In this document: one piece after another, positions 1-4,443 of the stretch
How positions within the stretch are numbered: position 1 is the stretch's first letter
How the letters are laid out: every line of letters starts with the position of its first letter
NCBI GenBank assembly: GCA_026395775.1
Contig: JAPLYA010000017.1
Location: 1-6,326, forward strand
Length of the DNA: 6,326 nt
Source of the DNA: Candidatus Pacearchaeota archaeon
Lineage (GTDB): Archaea; Nanobdellota; Nanobdellia; Pacearchaeales; GW2011-AR1
Reading direction: 5' to 3'
The notes under the pieces: model-generated
Told to the model about the DNA's origin: nothing
The model's input: only the letters and a program-made list of their open reading frames with translations
The model's database searches: none
Made by a program: the position numbers and the translations under genes

Positions 1-1754
1 CAAGTAGCACCACAAACCCCTAGAACGCATTTTGTTTCAGGGATTAAATCTTCAAATGTTAAATCGCAATCACCACAACCGCAAGAATTCAAATTGCAAT
101 CTCTTGAACAGCTTGCCGAAATTGTTTCATTATCTAAGTTATTATTATTGTTATAATCAACTAGCATTTTCTCATCACAAGTATCATAAAAAGTCTTATT
201 CCCTTCTTTGTCTGAACATGAATTTTGAGCATCACATTCAGCCCCACAATTTTCTTTACTGCACTCATGAGTTATCAAATCAAGCCAGTTGATTGGTTTT
301 TGAATACAGCCTTGTAATTCTTCATCGCAAGAAGATGGAAATTCATAAAAATCAAATGTAAACTGATTACTATCTGGATTATTTGTACAATTATCGATTA
401 ATATGCTGCTATTTGTGCAGTCAATAAGTTGTCCTGGGATACATCCCCCATTACTACAAGTTTCTTGTCCATCACAAAATAATCCGTTATCGCATAAGCT
501 GTTGGGGTTTTCATCAATTACTCCATTACAATTATTATCTAACCCATCACAAACTTCTGTTTCAGAATCGCCTTCCACACAAGAATCAACTTCTTCTCCA
601 GAAATACACTGTAATAATCCTGTTCTAGCACACTCCCCAACCCCACAAGAAGTTTCTGTCTCAACATAACCCTCATCTATTTCTCCATTACAATTATTAT
701 CTAACCCCTCACAAACTTCTTCAGTAGAGATACACTTTTGTTCACAACCCAGAACCTTTACTAGAACAATGAGGTCTTGATAATCAAAATCAGCATAATC
801 TTCAAAACCAATCGCATAAGTATTATCACATAAAGAATAAGTTACAGTATAATTTTCTGTATTCTCATTTAAACTTTTTTCAGTATATCTTATCTTATTA
901 AGATTGACATCTTTTATACCAAATGTGATGCTGTTATCCCCTGACAAAGTAATAATCTGACTCCCAATAGTCTTCAAGTCTCCAATAGTTGTAAAATTTC
1001 CAGAATCCACCTTATAGCCGAATATATCCTGATGATTTGTATGCCCTCCAATATAAGTTATTTCTAAGGTAACATTCCCTGGGTTTTTGAAATCCCAGGT
1101 TTGTATATTGTCTTGTTGAGATACATTAACCTTTACCCCAGCATCATCTAAATATTTTTGCAATGTTCGTTCGCCACTTGGCTTAATCTTAACACTGCTT
1201 GTTATCCCATAATCATCGGGAGTTAAGCAGGATTTTTCCTCTTCGCATCTTTCTATAGAACAATCTTCACATAGATGAGCAAGAGCCCAGACACTCAATT
1301 TGTTGAAATTTTTCCCATTAATGGAGTTTATCCATAAATCAGTCTGAAAAGTTCCGCATACTTTATTTTGATACTGGCTTACACTTATCTCTATTATTTC
1401 TGTTTCTCCAGGAGCCAAACTTAGACTTTCTTCAATTCCATGGCAATTAAATAAATCATCAGGCCAGTAAGCAATGCATATTTTATTGTTCCCATTGCCT
1501 ATTGTTTTTTGACATCTACAAGAATATTTTGTATAGCTAATATTTTTAACTGACTTAGCTGTGTTTAAAACTTGTATTGTTTGAATATATTCAGAAGTTG
1601 TTTGATTCAAATTTGTTGTTATTGTTTTAAACTTGACATCATTTATTGTTTGAGAACCAGCCAATTTCTCATTTGGGATACAATCTGCATATACGAAACT
1701 CAAACTTATGACTAAGATAGCAATTAATACCAGTGTCTTCATCCCTTTAATCAT
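1..1754 (-). CDS. Large secreted Cys-rich protein with DUF4114-like domain and two MopE-type metal-binding motifs (3' end beyond window)
   Basis: The frame is open from an ATG at 1754 to the left edge, giving 584 residues with no stop, so the C-terminus is missing. Residues 1-23 form a signal peptide: a Lys-containing start, a hydrophobic core (about 8-21) and a likely cleavage site after VYA before Asp24. The protein therefore probably acts at the cell surface or outside. Residues 25-180 are a Cys-rich beta-type region. Residues about 235-335 resemble DUF4114: they end in GFEDYADFDYQDLIVLVKV, the acidic signature of that family. Two copies of a motif of the form VC(E/D)GLDNNCNGxID follow at 347-360 and 401-414; this is the calcium/copper-binding type seen in MopE-like and thrombospondin-3-like proteins. 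The rest to 584 is Cys- and Asn-rich, with a CDNGLFCDGQETC segment at 421-433. A second in-frame ATG at codon 5 is possible, but the TATA spacing favours 1754. Substrate or partner is unknown; adhesion or surface display is an inference. Confidence 0.9.
   Translation of the reverse strand, partial: MIKGMKTLVLIAILVISLSFVYADCIPNEKLAGSQTINDVKFKTITTNLNQTTSEYIQTIQVLNTAKSVKNISYTKYSCRCQKTIGNGNNKICIAYWPDDLFNCHGIEESLSLAPGETEIIEISVSQYQNKVCGTFQTDLWINSINGKNFNKLSVWALAHLCEDCSIERCEEEKSCLTPDDYGITSSVKIKPSGERTLQKYLDDAGVKVNVSQQDNIQTWDFKNPGNVTLEITYIGGHTNHQDIFGYKVDSGNFTTIGDLKTIGSQIITLSGDNSITFGIKDVNLNKIRYTEKSLNENTENYTVTYSLCDNTYAIGFEDYADFDYQDLIVLVKVLGCEQKCISTEEVCEGLDNNCNGEIDEGYVETETSCGVGECARTGLLQCISGEEVDSCVEGDSETEVCDGLDNNCNGVIDENPNSLCDNGLFCDGQETCSNGGCIPGQLIDCTNSSILIDNCTNNPDSNQFTFDFYEFPSSCDEELQGCIQKPINWLDLITHECSKENCGAECDAQNSCSDKEGNKTFYDTCDEKMLVDYNNNNNLDNETISASCSRDCNLNSCGCGDCDLTFEDLIPETKCVLGVCGAT
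521..558. repeat. Copy A of a 38-bp intragenic direct repeat
   Basis: This stretch matches 683-720 at 37 of 38 positions; the only difference is A versus C at the 26th base. It encodes the second GLDNNCNG metal-binding motif of the secreted protein. The spacing of 162 bp is 54 codons, so the duplication keeps the reading frame. Identity at synonymous positions points to recent duplication or gene conversion rather than only protein-level selection. Confidence 0.9.
683..720. repeat. Copy B of the 38-bp intragenic direct repeat
   Basis: Partner of 521-558 (37/38 identical). It encodes the first GLDNNCNG motif. Similarity at the DNA level stops directly outside the 38 bp, so only the metal-binding loop and not the whole 54-residue unit is nearly identical. 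Confidence 0.9.
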
Positions 1755-1775
1755 GGTGTGTCTAGAAAATGACAC

Positions 1776-1785
1776 TATTTAAAAA
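1776..1785 (-). promoter_or_regulatory. TATA box of the secreted-protein gene
   Basis: On the minus strand this reads TTTTTAAATA. Its centre lies about 26 nt upstream of the ATG at 1754, so transcription should begin at or next to the start codon. No Shine-Dalgarno is present, which fits a leaderless mRNA. It sits in the 53-bp gap after the upstream gene, so this gene can be transcribed on its own. Confidence 0.65.
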
Positions 1786-1807
1786 TTATTATACTTTAGT
1801 ATACAGG

Positions 1808-2464
1808 TTATCTTTTTTGCCGGAGAGATCTTATTTTTCTCAAAATCACAAGATTCCTATCTAGCTCTTCATCTTCTTCTGTTGCCCACACATCTTTTCT
1901 CTCAGGACTATTTAAATGCCTGTTTTCAGAATTATTAGCTTTTTGAATAGGCAATCTATTTACTCCAAACTGTCCATCAAAATATCCTTTTGCTCCAAAA
2001 AAATTAGGGGCTCTGCTTATACGATTAATCTCAATGCATCTACTCTCTCCAAATTGTTCAAATATATCTAATGAGTTACATCCCAATTGATCGAGATACC
2101 AAGAACCAAAATCCTGAATGTATTCACTGTAACCAACAGCAATAATATTCCCTTTTTGCCTTTTTTCCATTTCAGCTAGTAATCTTTTATATAAACGTAT
2201 AGAACCACTTTTTGAAGTCATATTCTTTGTATGAATAATCTCTGGACGTTCAAAAGCATAGCTAACAAAAGCATTACCAATTACAGCACAATTGCCTGTG
2301 ATATACTCAATAGGAGGAGCAAACATAACAACCGTACCAGATTTAATCCTTTGGACAATTTCAGCCGCAACAATATTTATTAGATCATTTCTCGGTATTG
2401 TTTTTGAATCTTTTTTCCTATCTACACCAGGAATAGCTCTTACTGCAAAAAGTCTATTAAACAT
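1808..2464 (-). CDS. Unrecognised 218-residue protein, possibly a divergent GNAT-like fold
   Basis: I do not recognise this family. The frame could be opened at a TTG at 2476, but the ATG at 2464 is preferred because a TATA box is centred 25-26 nt upstream of it. The product is soluble, with no signal peptide or clear membrane segment. Residues about 42-72 hold hydrophobic strands (GTVVMFAPP, CAVIGNAFVSYA). Residues 84-129 run SKSGSIRLYKRLL, then a basic helix, then NIIAVGY, then FGSWYLDQLGC. That order loosely resembles GNAT acetyltransferase motifs A and B (CoA loop, helix, strand, then a YxxLGF-like end), but the glycine loop is weak. The tail (180-218) is charged, with an acidic ATEEDEELD patch followed by a basic RKIRSLRQKR end that could bind nucleic acid. 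It stands alone between two promoters. Existence is well supported by length and promoter; function is unknown. Confidence 0.78.
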   Translation of the reverse strand: MFNRLFAVRAIPGVDRKKDSKTIPRNDLINIVAAEIVQRIKSGTVVMFAPPIEYITGNCAVIGNAFVSYAFERPEIIHTKNMTSKSGSIRLYKRLLAEMEKRQKGNIIAVGYSEYIQDFGSWYLDQLGCNSLDIFEQFGESRCIEINRISRAPNFFGAKGYFDGQFGVNRLPIQKANNSENRHLNSPERKDVWATEEDEELDRNLVILRKIRSLRQKR

Positions 2465-2485
2465 ATTTTTTAGCAATTTAGGAAG

Positions 2486-2492
2486 TATTTAA
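2486..2492 (-). promoter_or_regulatory. TATA box of the 218-residue protein gene
   Basis: The minus strand reads TTAAATA, preceded by CGAAAAGA as a likely TFB recognition element. The centre is about 25 nt upstream of the ATG at 2464, so the mRNA is probably leaderless. The 15-bp block CGAAAAGATTAAATA differs at only two positions from the corresponding block upstream of the MNT gene (3769-3783). Confidence 0.6.
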
Positions 2493-2512
2493 TCTTTTCG
2501 ATATGATTTGGA

Positions 2513-2529
2513 AGATAGTATGGGGGAGG
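2513..2529. repeat. Direct repeat, left copy, flanking the MNT-HEPN module
   Basis: The plus-strand sequence AGATAGTATGGGGGAGG occurs identically at 3814-3830. With one gap, similarity extends about ten bases further to the left (TGATTTGGA here, TGATATAGAA there). G-runs like this are unusual in such AT-rich intergenic DNA. The two copies bracket the two-gene MNT-HEPN operon and lie 1,301 bp apart. Confidence 0.85.
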
Positions 2530-2633
2530 TACACAGAATATTATCTTGGCATTTGCCTGCGAACTTTTTCTAGCTTTTTATCCTCTTGTTATCTTTAATG
2601 TGAGCTAGTATTTATATTTTTTTGGTAATGTTG
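2530..2633. other. Gene-free gap behind the HEPN gene with a possible orphan promoter
   Basis: No convincing ORF is visible. A TATAAATA box on the minus strand (2609-2616) would start a transcript near 2587 that reads through the left direct repeat toward the next gene. The only ATG in that predicted transcript before the next gene is followed almost at once by a stop. It may be a spare promoter for the gene at 2464, a small RNA, or chance in AT-rich DNA. Confidence 0.35.
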
Positions 2634-3158
2634 CTATTTTATTATGCTGTCTAATATTCCTCTTGCCTTATTTATAAAATCAATTGTTTTAAGCCTTAAT
2701 TCTTCAACTTTATTTTTATCAAAGTTGTATTTTGAAGAATAAGACGCTTCTTCTCTTTTATCCTTTGTATGAACATAAATCAATAAGTTCTGATAATCTA
2801 AGAAAAAGATATTGATTAGTTCTATATCTTCTTTAGTTATGCCTGCTTGATAATAGTCTCTTGCCAGTAAACAAAGGGTTGCATCATGATTTTTTGAATA
2901 AACCTTTTTTGCTCTTATCAAAGCTAATGCGATTTGATAAATAGCATAATAACAACCAGTTATGCACCAATCGTAGTATTCTAGCTTCATATTATCTAAA
3001 ACAAACTTGAGATTATGCTCTGATTTTGAGATATGTCCTTTAATTTCCTCCAAATCAAAAGGAACTTTTTGTATAATCTTTTTACTTTCATAGAATTTTA
3101 TTCTTTTATTTAAAAGTAAAGGATTTGCTATCAATTTTCTTAAAACTTTAATATCCAT
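2634..3158 (-). CDS. HEPN-domain protein (UPF0332-like), partner of the MNT protein
   Basis: The 174-residue protein is all-helical and matches the HEPN pattern. Residues 42-58 form a helix; the YYDWCITGCYYAIYQIALALI segment (61-81) is the typical aromatic/Ala helix; SKNHDATL follows at 88-95; and RxxASY (135-140) corresponds to the RxxADY motif of the UPF0332 group. HEPN proteins often act as RNases or as nucleotidyltransferase partners. The usual Rx4-6H catalytic pattern is not seen: no His lies 5-7 residues after Arg135. RNase activity is therefore uncertain. The start at 3158 is supported by a Shine-Dalgarno (GAGGTG, 3166-3171) with a 7-nt spacer. The gene overlaps the end of the MNT gene by 11 nt, so the two are co-transcribed and probably translationally coupled. 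The family's known role as toxin next to an MNT antitoxin suggests the same here (inference). Confidence 0.85.
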   Translation of the reverse strand: MDIKVLRKLIANPLLLNKRIKFYESKKIIQKVPFDLEEIKGHISKSEHNLKFVLDNMKLEYYDWCITGCYYAIYQIALALIRAKKVYSKNHDATLCLLARDYYQAGITKEDIELINIFFLDYQNLLIYVHTKDKREEASYSSKYNFDKNKVEELRLKTIDFINKARGILDSIIK

Positions 3159-3747
3159 TCAAATACACCTCATAAAATAACATTTGATTAAATATAGGAT
3201 AACCCGTATTTAAAGCTGATTGGATAACTTTATCTTCTTTGAGTTTTATTTCTTTTTTAAACTCTTCATAGGTTATTTGGAAGCAATTAATTTTAATTCC
3301 TATCTGAGCATCAACATAATCTTTAGCTGTATCCACATCAATTTTTTTATTAACAATTAAGAGCAAATCTATATCTGAGTCTTTTCTAAATGTTTCTTTT
3401 GCAGTTGAGCCAAACAACAGAGCTATAATTGGCTTTTCGTGTAATTTATCTAAAAAGTAGGTTATGGCTCTTCTTCTTGATAATGGTAGTTTATTTAATC
3501 TTTCAATGTCAAATGATGCAAAAATGTTTGATAGCTTTTCACTTTTTTTAATATTATACTTTTTAAGATTTCCATCTTTTTGAGAAGTTAATATGCCTTC
3601 TTTCTCAAGCTGATTTAAGAATCTTGTTGCGCTATTTGCGTAAAGTTTTGTTCTTCTGGCTATTTCTCTTAAATGAAAGCTAGCTTTTTTATTTTCATAA
3701 AAAAGCCGTAATATCTTTGTATGCCCTGATTTTAATAATGTACTCAT
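3148..3747 (-). CDS. Winged-helix DNA-binding / minimal nucleotidyltransferase (MNT) fusion protein
   Basis: The 199-residue protein has two parts. Residues about 8-66 form a MarR/ArsR-like winged helix: FHLREIARRTKLYANSATRF is the helix-turn-helix, followed by LEKEGILTSQKDGNLKKYNI as the wing. Residues 105-175 form an MNT domain of the DNA polymerase beta superfamily: GS at 113-114, then SDIDLL with the metal-binding Asp125 and Asp127. The usual Gly of the GSxAxG loop is Glu (GSTAKE), and the position where a third acid is expected (about 154, KINCF) appears to be Asn. Catalysis may thus be weak or lost. In known MNT-HEPN pairs the MNT protein is the antitoxin, which can AMPylate the HEPN partner. 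The winged helix implies it also represses its own operon, and a palindrome in the promoter supports this. The start at 3747 fits a TATA box 25-26 nt upstream. Some MNT proteins are DNA repair or resistance enzymes, but the context argues against that. Confidence 0.9.
   Translation of the reverse strand: MSTLLKSGHTKILRLFYENKKASFHLREIARRTKLYANSATRFLNQLEKEGILTSQKDGNLKKYNIKKSEKLSNIFASFDIERLNKLPLSRRRAITYFLDKLHEKPIIALLFGSTAKETFRKDSDIDLLLIVNKKIDVDTAKDYVDAQIGIKINCFQITYEEFKKEIKLKEDKVIQSALNTGYPIFNQMLFYEVYLNGY
3166..3171 (-). promoter_or_regulatory. Ribosome binding site of the HEPN gene
   Basis: The minus strand reads GAGGTG, 7 nt before the ATG at 3158 and inside the 3' end of the MNT gene. It is the only clear Shine-Dalgarno seen in the window and marks this as an internal operon gene, in contrast to the leaderless first genes. 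Confidence 0.7.
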
Positions 3748-3749
3748 TA

Positions 3750-3767
3750 TTTGTACAATTGTTCAAA
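3750..3767. promoter_or_regulatory. 18-bp palindrome, probable operator of the MNT-HEPN operon
   Basis: TTTGTACAATTGTTCAAA equals its own reverse complement except for one symmetric pair (positions 5 and 14). It lies exactly between the TATA box (3769-3776) and the start codon (3747). A protein bound here would cover the transcription start. The natural candidate is the winged-helix domain encoded by the first gene. Confidence 0.65.
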
Positions 3768-3768
3768 C

Positions 3769-3776
3769 TATTTAAA
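3769..3776 (-). promoter_or_regulatory. TATA box of the MNT-HEPN operon
   Basis: The minus strand reads TTTAAATA, with CGAAATG just upstream as a possible TFB element. It is centred about 25.5 nt before the ATG at 3747, giving a leaderless first gene. Confidence 0.65.
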
Positions 3777-3813
3777 CATTTCGGTTTTTAATTGCTAACT
3801 TTGTGATATAGAA

Positions 3814-3830
3814 AGATAGTATGGGGGAGG
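3814..3830. repeat. Direct repeat, right copy, flanking the MNT-HEPN module
   Basis: Identical over 17 bp (AGATAGTATGGGGGAGG) to 2513-2529. This copy lies between the operon promoter and the 3' end of tRNA-Leu, 45 bp from the tRNA gene. Confidence 0.85.
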
Positions 3831-3874
3831 CGAGCATATTTATTTTTCTGATTATATCCACATTAAGAAATGAA

Positions 3875-4016
3875 TGCGGGAGGTAGGATTCGAACCTACG
3901 CAGGCACTAAGCCACAGGATTTCTTCTCCTTCTTTGCTAAGGAGGTTGATTGTTAAGGAACTATAGATGTTCCTTACACTTAAGTCCTGTTCGTTTGGCC
4001 ACTCCGACACCCCCGC
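3875..4016 (-). tRNA. tRNA-Leu (anticodon UAA) with a 58-nt intron
   Basis: The acceptor stem pairs GCGGGGG (4016-4010) with CTCCCGC (3882-3876), with one G-U and discriminator A; the CCA end is not encoded. The T arm is GTAGG-TTCGAAT-CCTAC. The anticodon stem pairs CAGGA with TCCTG; the loop is CTTAAG plus A, so the anticodon is UAA, decoding UUA. A long variable arm (with a GGC/GCC stem) marks it as class II and, with the anticodon and discriminator A, as leucine rather than serine. Removing the intron leaves 84 nt. The D stem is short (TCG/CGA). A TATA box lies about 24-26 nt upstream, so transcription is predicted to start at or very near the first tRNA base. Confidence 0.95.
3921..3978 (-). 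other. Archaeal-type tRNA intron at position 37/38, two hairpins
   Basis: The intron lies between G37 and A38, the canonical archaeal site. The 3' junction offers a 3-nt bulge (AA^A) and the 5' junction AG^T. The helix between them is formed by C32-U34 with AAG at 3925-3923 and is only three pairs long. There is no normal intron-side helix, so this is a relaxed bulge-helix motif for the splicing endonuclease. The intron body is two perfect hairpins: TAAGGAAC (3976-3969) with GTTCCTTA (3961-3954), and CTCCTT (3944-3939) with AAGGAG (3931-3926). Both have 7-nt loops. Confidence 0.85.
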
Positions 4017-4021
4017 CGAGG

Positions 4022-4062
4022 AAGTTTGTTTGGCTATTTTTTAATTCTTTTCAAACAAACTT
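4022..4062. repeat. 11-bp perfect inverted repeat around the tRNA-Leu TATA box
   Basis: AAGTTTGTTTG (4022-4032) and CAAACAAACTT (4052-4062) are exact reverse complements with a 19-bp AT-rich spacer. The spacer holds the TATA box of tRNA-Leu. No T-run follows the second arm on either strand, so it is not an obvious terminator. Confidence 0.75.
4035..4048 (-). promoter_or_regulatory. TATA box of tRNA-Leu
   Basis: The minus strand contains AATTAAAAAATA, centred 24-26 nt upstream of the tRNA 5' end at 4016. It is followed by a GCC that is also found at the tRNA-Thr promoter. A second candidate TTTATATA further upstream (4069-4077) would give a leader of about 30 nt. Confidence 0.55.
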
Positions 4063-4116
4063 TCGAGTATATAAAATTCTATTTTAAAACAACTTATAAA
4101 TCTTTTGAAACCAACA

Positions 4117-4188
4117 AGCCCCTAGAGAGATTTGAACTCCCGGCCTCCTGCTTACGAAGCAATTGCTCTACCGCTGAGCTATAGGGGC
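4117..4188 (-). tRNA. tRNA-Thr (anticodon CGU)
   Basis: This is a 72-nt gene without intron. The acceptor pairs GCCCCTA with TAGGGGC, discriminator U, with no encoded CCA. The D arm is GCTC-AGCGGTA-GAGC. The anticodon loop TTCGTAA gives anticodon CGU, reading ACG; its stem has one mismatched end pair (A27-G43) and one G-U. The T arm is GGGAG-TTCAAAT-CTCTC. G1-C72, C2-G71, G35, U36 and U73 agree with threonine identity. It is separated from tRNA-Leu by 100 bp and has its own promoter. Confidence 0.94.
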
Positions 4189-4198
4189 CGAGCAATTT

Positions 4199-4228
4199 CA
4201 TCTGGCTAATTTTTATTATTAACAGATG
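4199..4228. repeat. 6-bp inverted repeat around the tRNA-Thr TATA box
   Basis: CATCTG (4199-4204) and CAGATG (4223-4228) flank an 18-bp AT spacer that contains the promoter. The geometry relative to the tRNA start nearly equals that of the tRNA-Leu repeat (inner arm ends at about -16 and -35/-36), but the arm sequences differ. Confidence 0.5.
4208..4222 (-). promoter_or_regulatory. TATA box of tRNA-Thr
   Basis: The minus strand reads TTAATAATAAAAATTA, followed by GCC. It is centred about 25-27 nt before the tRNA 5' end at 4188, so the primary transcript may have little or no 5' leader. Confidence 0.55.
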
Positions 4229-4296
4229 GGGTTGCGAGCCGAATTTACAAGTATAGTCAACTTTAAAAACTTCTTTATGCTTAATAAATAATAAAA

Positions 4297-4402
4297 GAGA
4301 GGTAAAAATAAACTGTTTTAGTATACTTAAAATTATGGTGATTGGTTTAATTAACTTTGCACAATTAAAAAGTTTACAAAACGAAGTTAGTGATTACCTC
4401 TC
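4297..4402. repeat. 9-bp perfect inverted repeat enclosing 88 bp
   Basis: GAGAGGTAA (4297-4305) and TTACCTCTC (4394-4402) are exact reverse complements. The enclosed part contains the body of the small ORF at 4335. A smaller hairpin, AACTTT/AAAGTT, lies inside (around 4353-4374). A transcript from this area could fold as a long stem just ahead of the TIM-barrel promoter. Confidence 0.55.
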
Positions 4403-4409
4403 AAATTAA
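4335..4409 (+). CDS. Possible 24-residue small protein (doubtful)
   Basis: The ATG at 4335 opens 24 codons ending at TAA (4407-4409): MVIGLINFAQLKSLQNEVSD and four more residues, an amphipathic helical pattern. A TATA-like TAAAAATAAA at 4303-4312 is centred about 27 nt upstream, the same leaderless spacing as the certain genes. No homolog is recognised. In DNA this AT-rich such a short ORF can arise by chance. Confidence 0.25.
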   Translation: MVIGLINFAQLKSLQNEVSDYLSN

Positions 4410-4420
4410 ATAAAAAATAA
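4405..4420 (+). promoter_or_regulatory. TATA region of the TIM-barrel gene
   Basis: ATTAAATAAAAAATAA lies 24-39 nt upstream of the ATG at 4444. The downstream part (TAAAAAATAA) is centred near -28. No Shine-Dalgarno is present (AATAAATAAAAG before the ATG), in keeping with a leaderless mRNA. Confidence 0.5.
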
Positions 4421-4443
4421 TTAAAATGAGAAATAAATAAAAG

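Larger units (their letters stand above)
4229..4443. other. Divergent intergenic region between tRNA-Thr and the TIM-barrel gene
   Basis: This AT-rich region holds the promoter of the plus-strand gene, a 9-bp inverted repeat and a possible 24-codon ORF. No further RNA gene was recognised. Confidence 0.6.

Noticed and set aside
32..292. Plus-strand ORF of 86 codons
   Set aside because: It lies antisense inside the secreted-protein gene, whose minus frame is open over the whole 1,754 bp. The translation is low-complexity, rich in Asn, His and Leu, as expected from a shadow frame.
378..392. 15-mer ATTATTTGTACAATT also found at 3746-3760 in the MNT operator
   Set aside because: It lies within coding sequence, lacks the second palindrome half, and consists of common AT-rich words; treated as chance.
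403..669. Plus-strand ORF of 88 codons
   Set aside because: It is antisense to the Cys-rich part of the secreted protein and its Ser/Pro-rich content mirrors the Gly/Cys/Glu codons on the other strand. No promoter fits.
2465..2476. TTG start four codons upstream of the ATG of the 218-residue gene
   Set aside because: The TATA box is 25-26 nt from the ATG at 2464 but only about 13 nt from the TTG, and there is no Shine-Dalgarno for the TTG.
2292..2492. Plus-strand ORF of 66 codons with a hydrophobic look
   Set aside because: It overlaps the N-terminal coding part and promoter of the minus-strand 218-residue gene and has no promoter of its own.
2548..2557. GGCATTTGCC symmetry in the gap behind the HEPN gene
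   Set aside because: The stem has only four pairs with a two-base loop, which cannot form a stable hairpin, and no T-run follows.
4022..4062. Intrinsic terminator between the two tRNA genes
   Set aside because: The inverted repeat is strong, but no T-tract follows the second arm in the direction of transcription, and its loop contains the tRNA-Leu TATA box.
4117..4188. Alternative anticodons (UCG, GUA) for the second tRNA
   Set aside because: Only the 7-base loop TTCGTAA keeps a paired stem of normal length with U33 and a purine at 37; other registers break the stem or the loop size.
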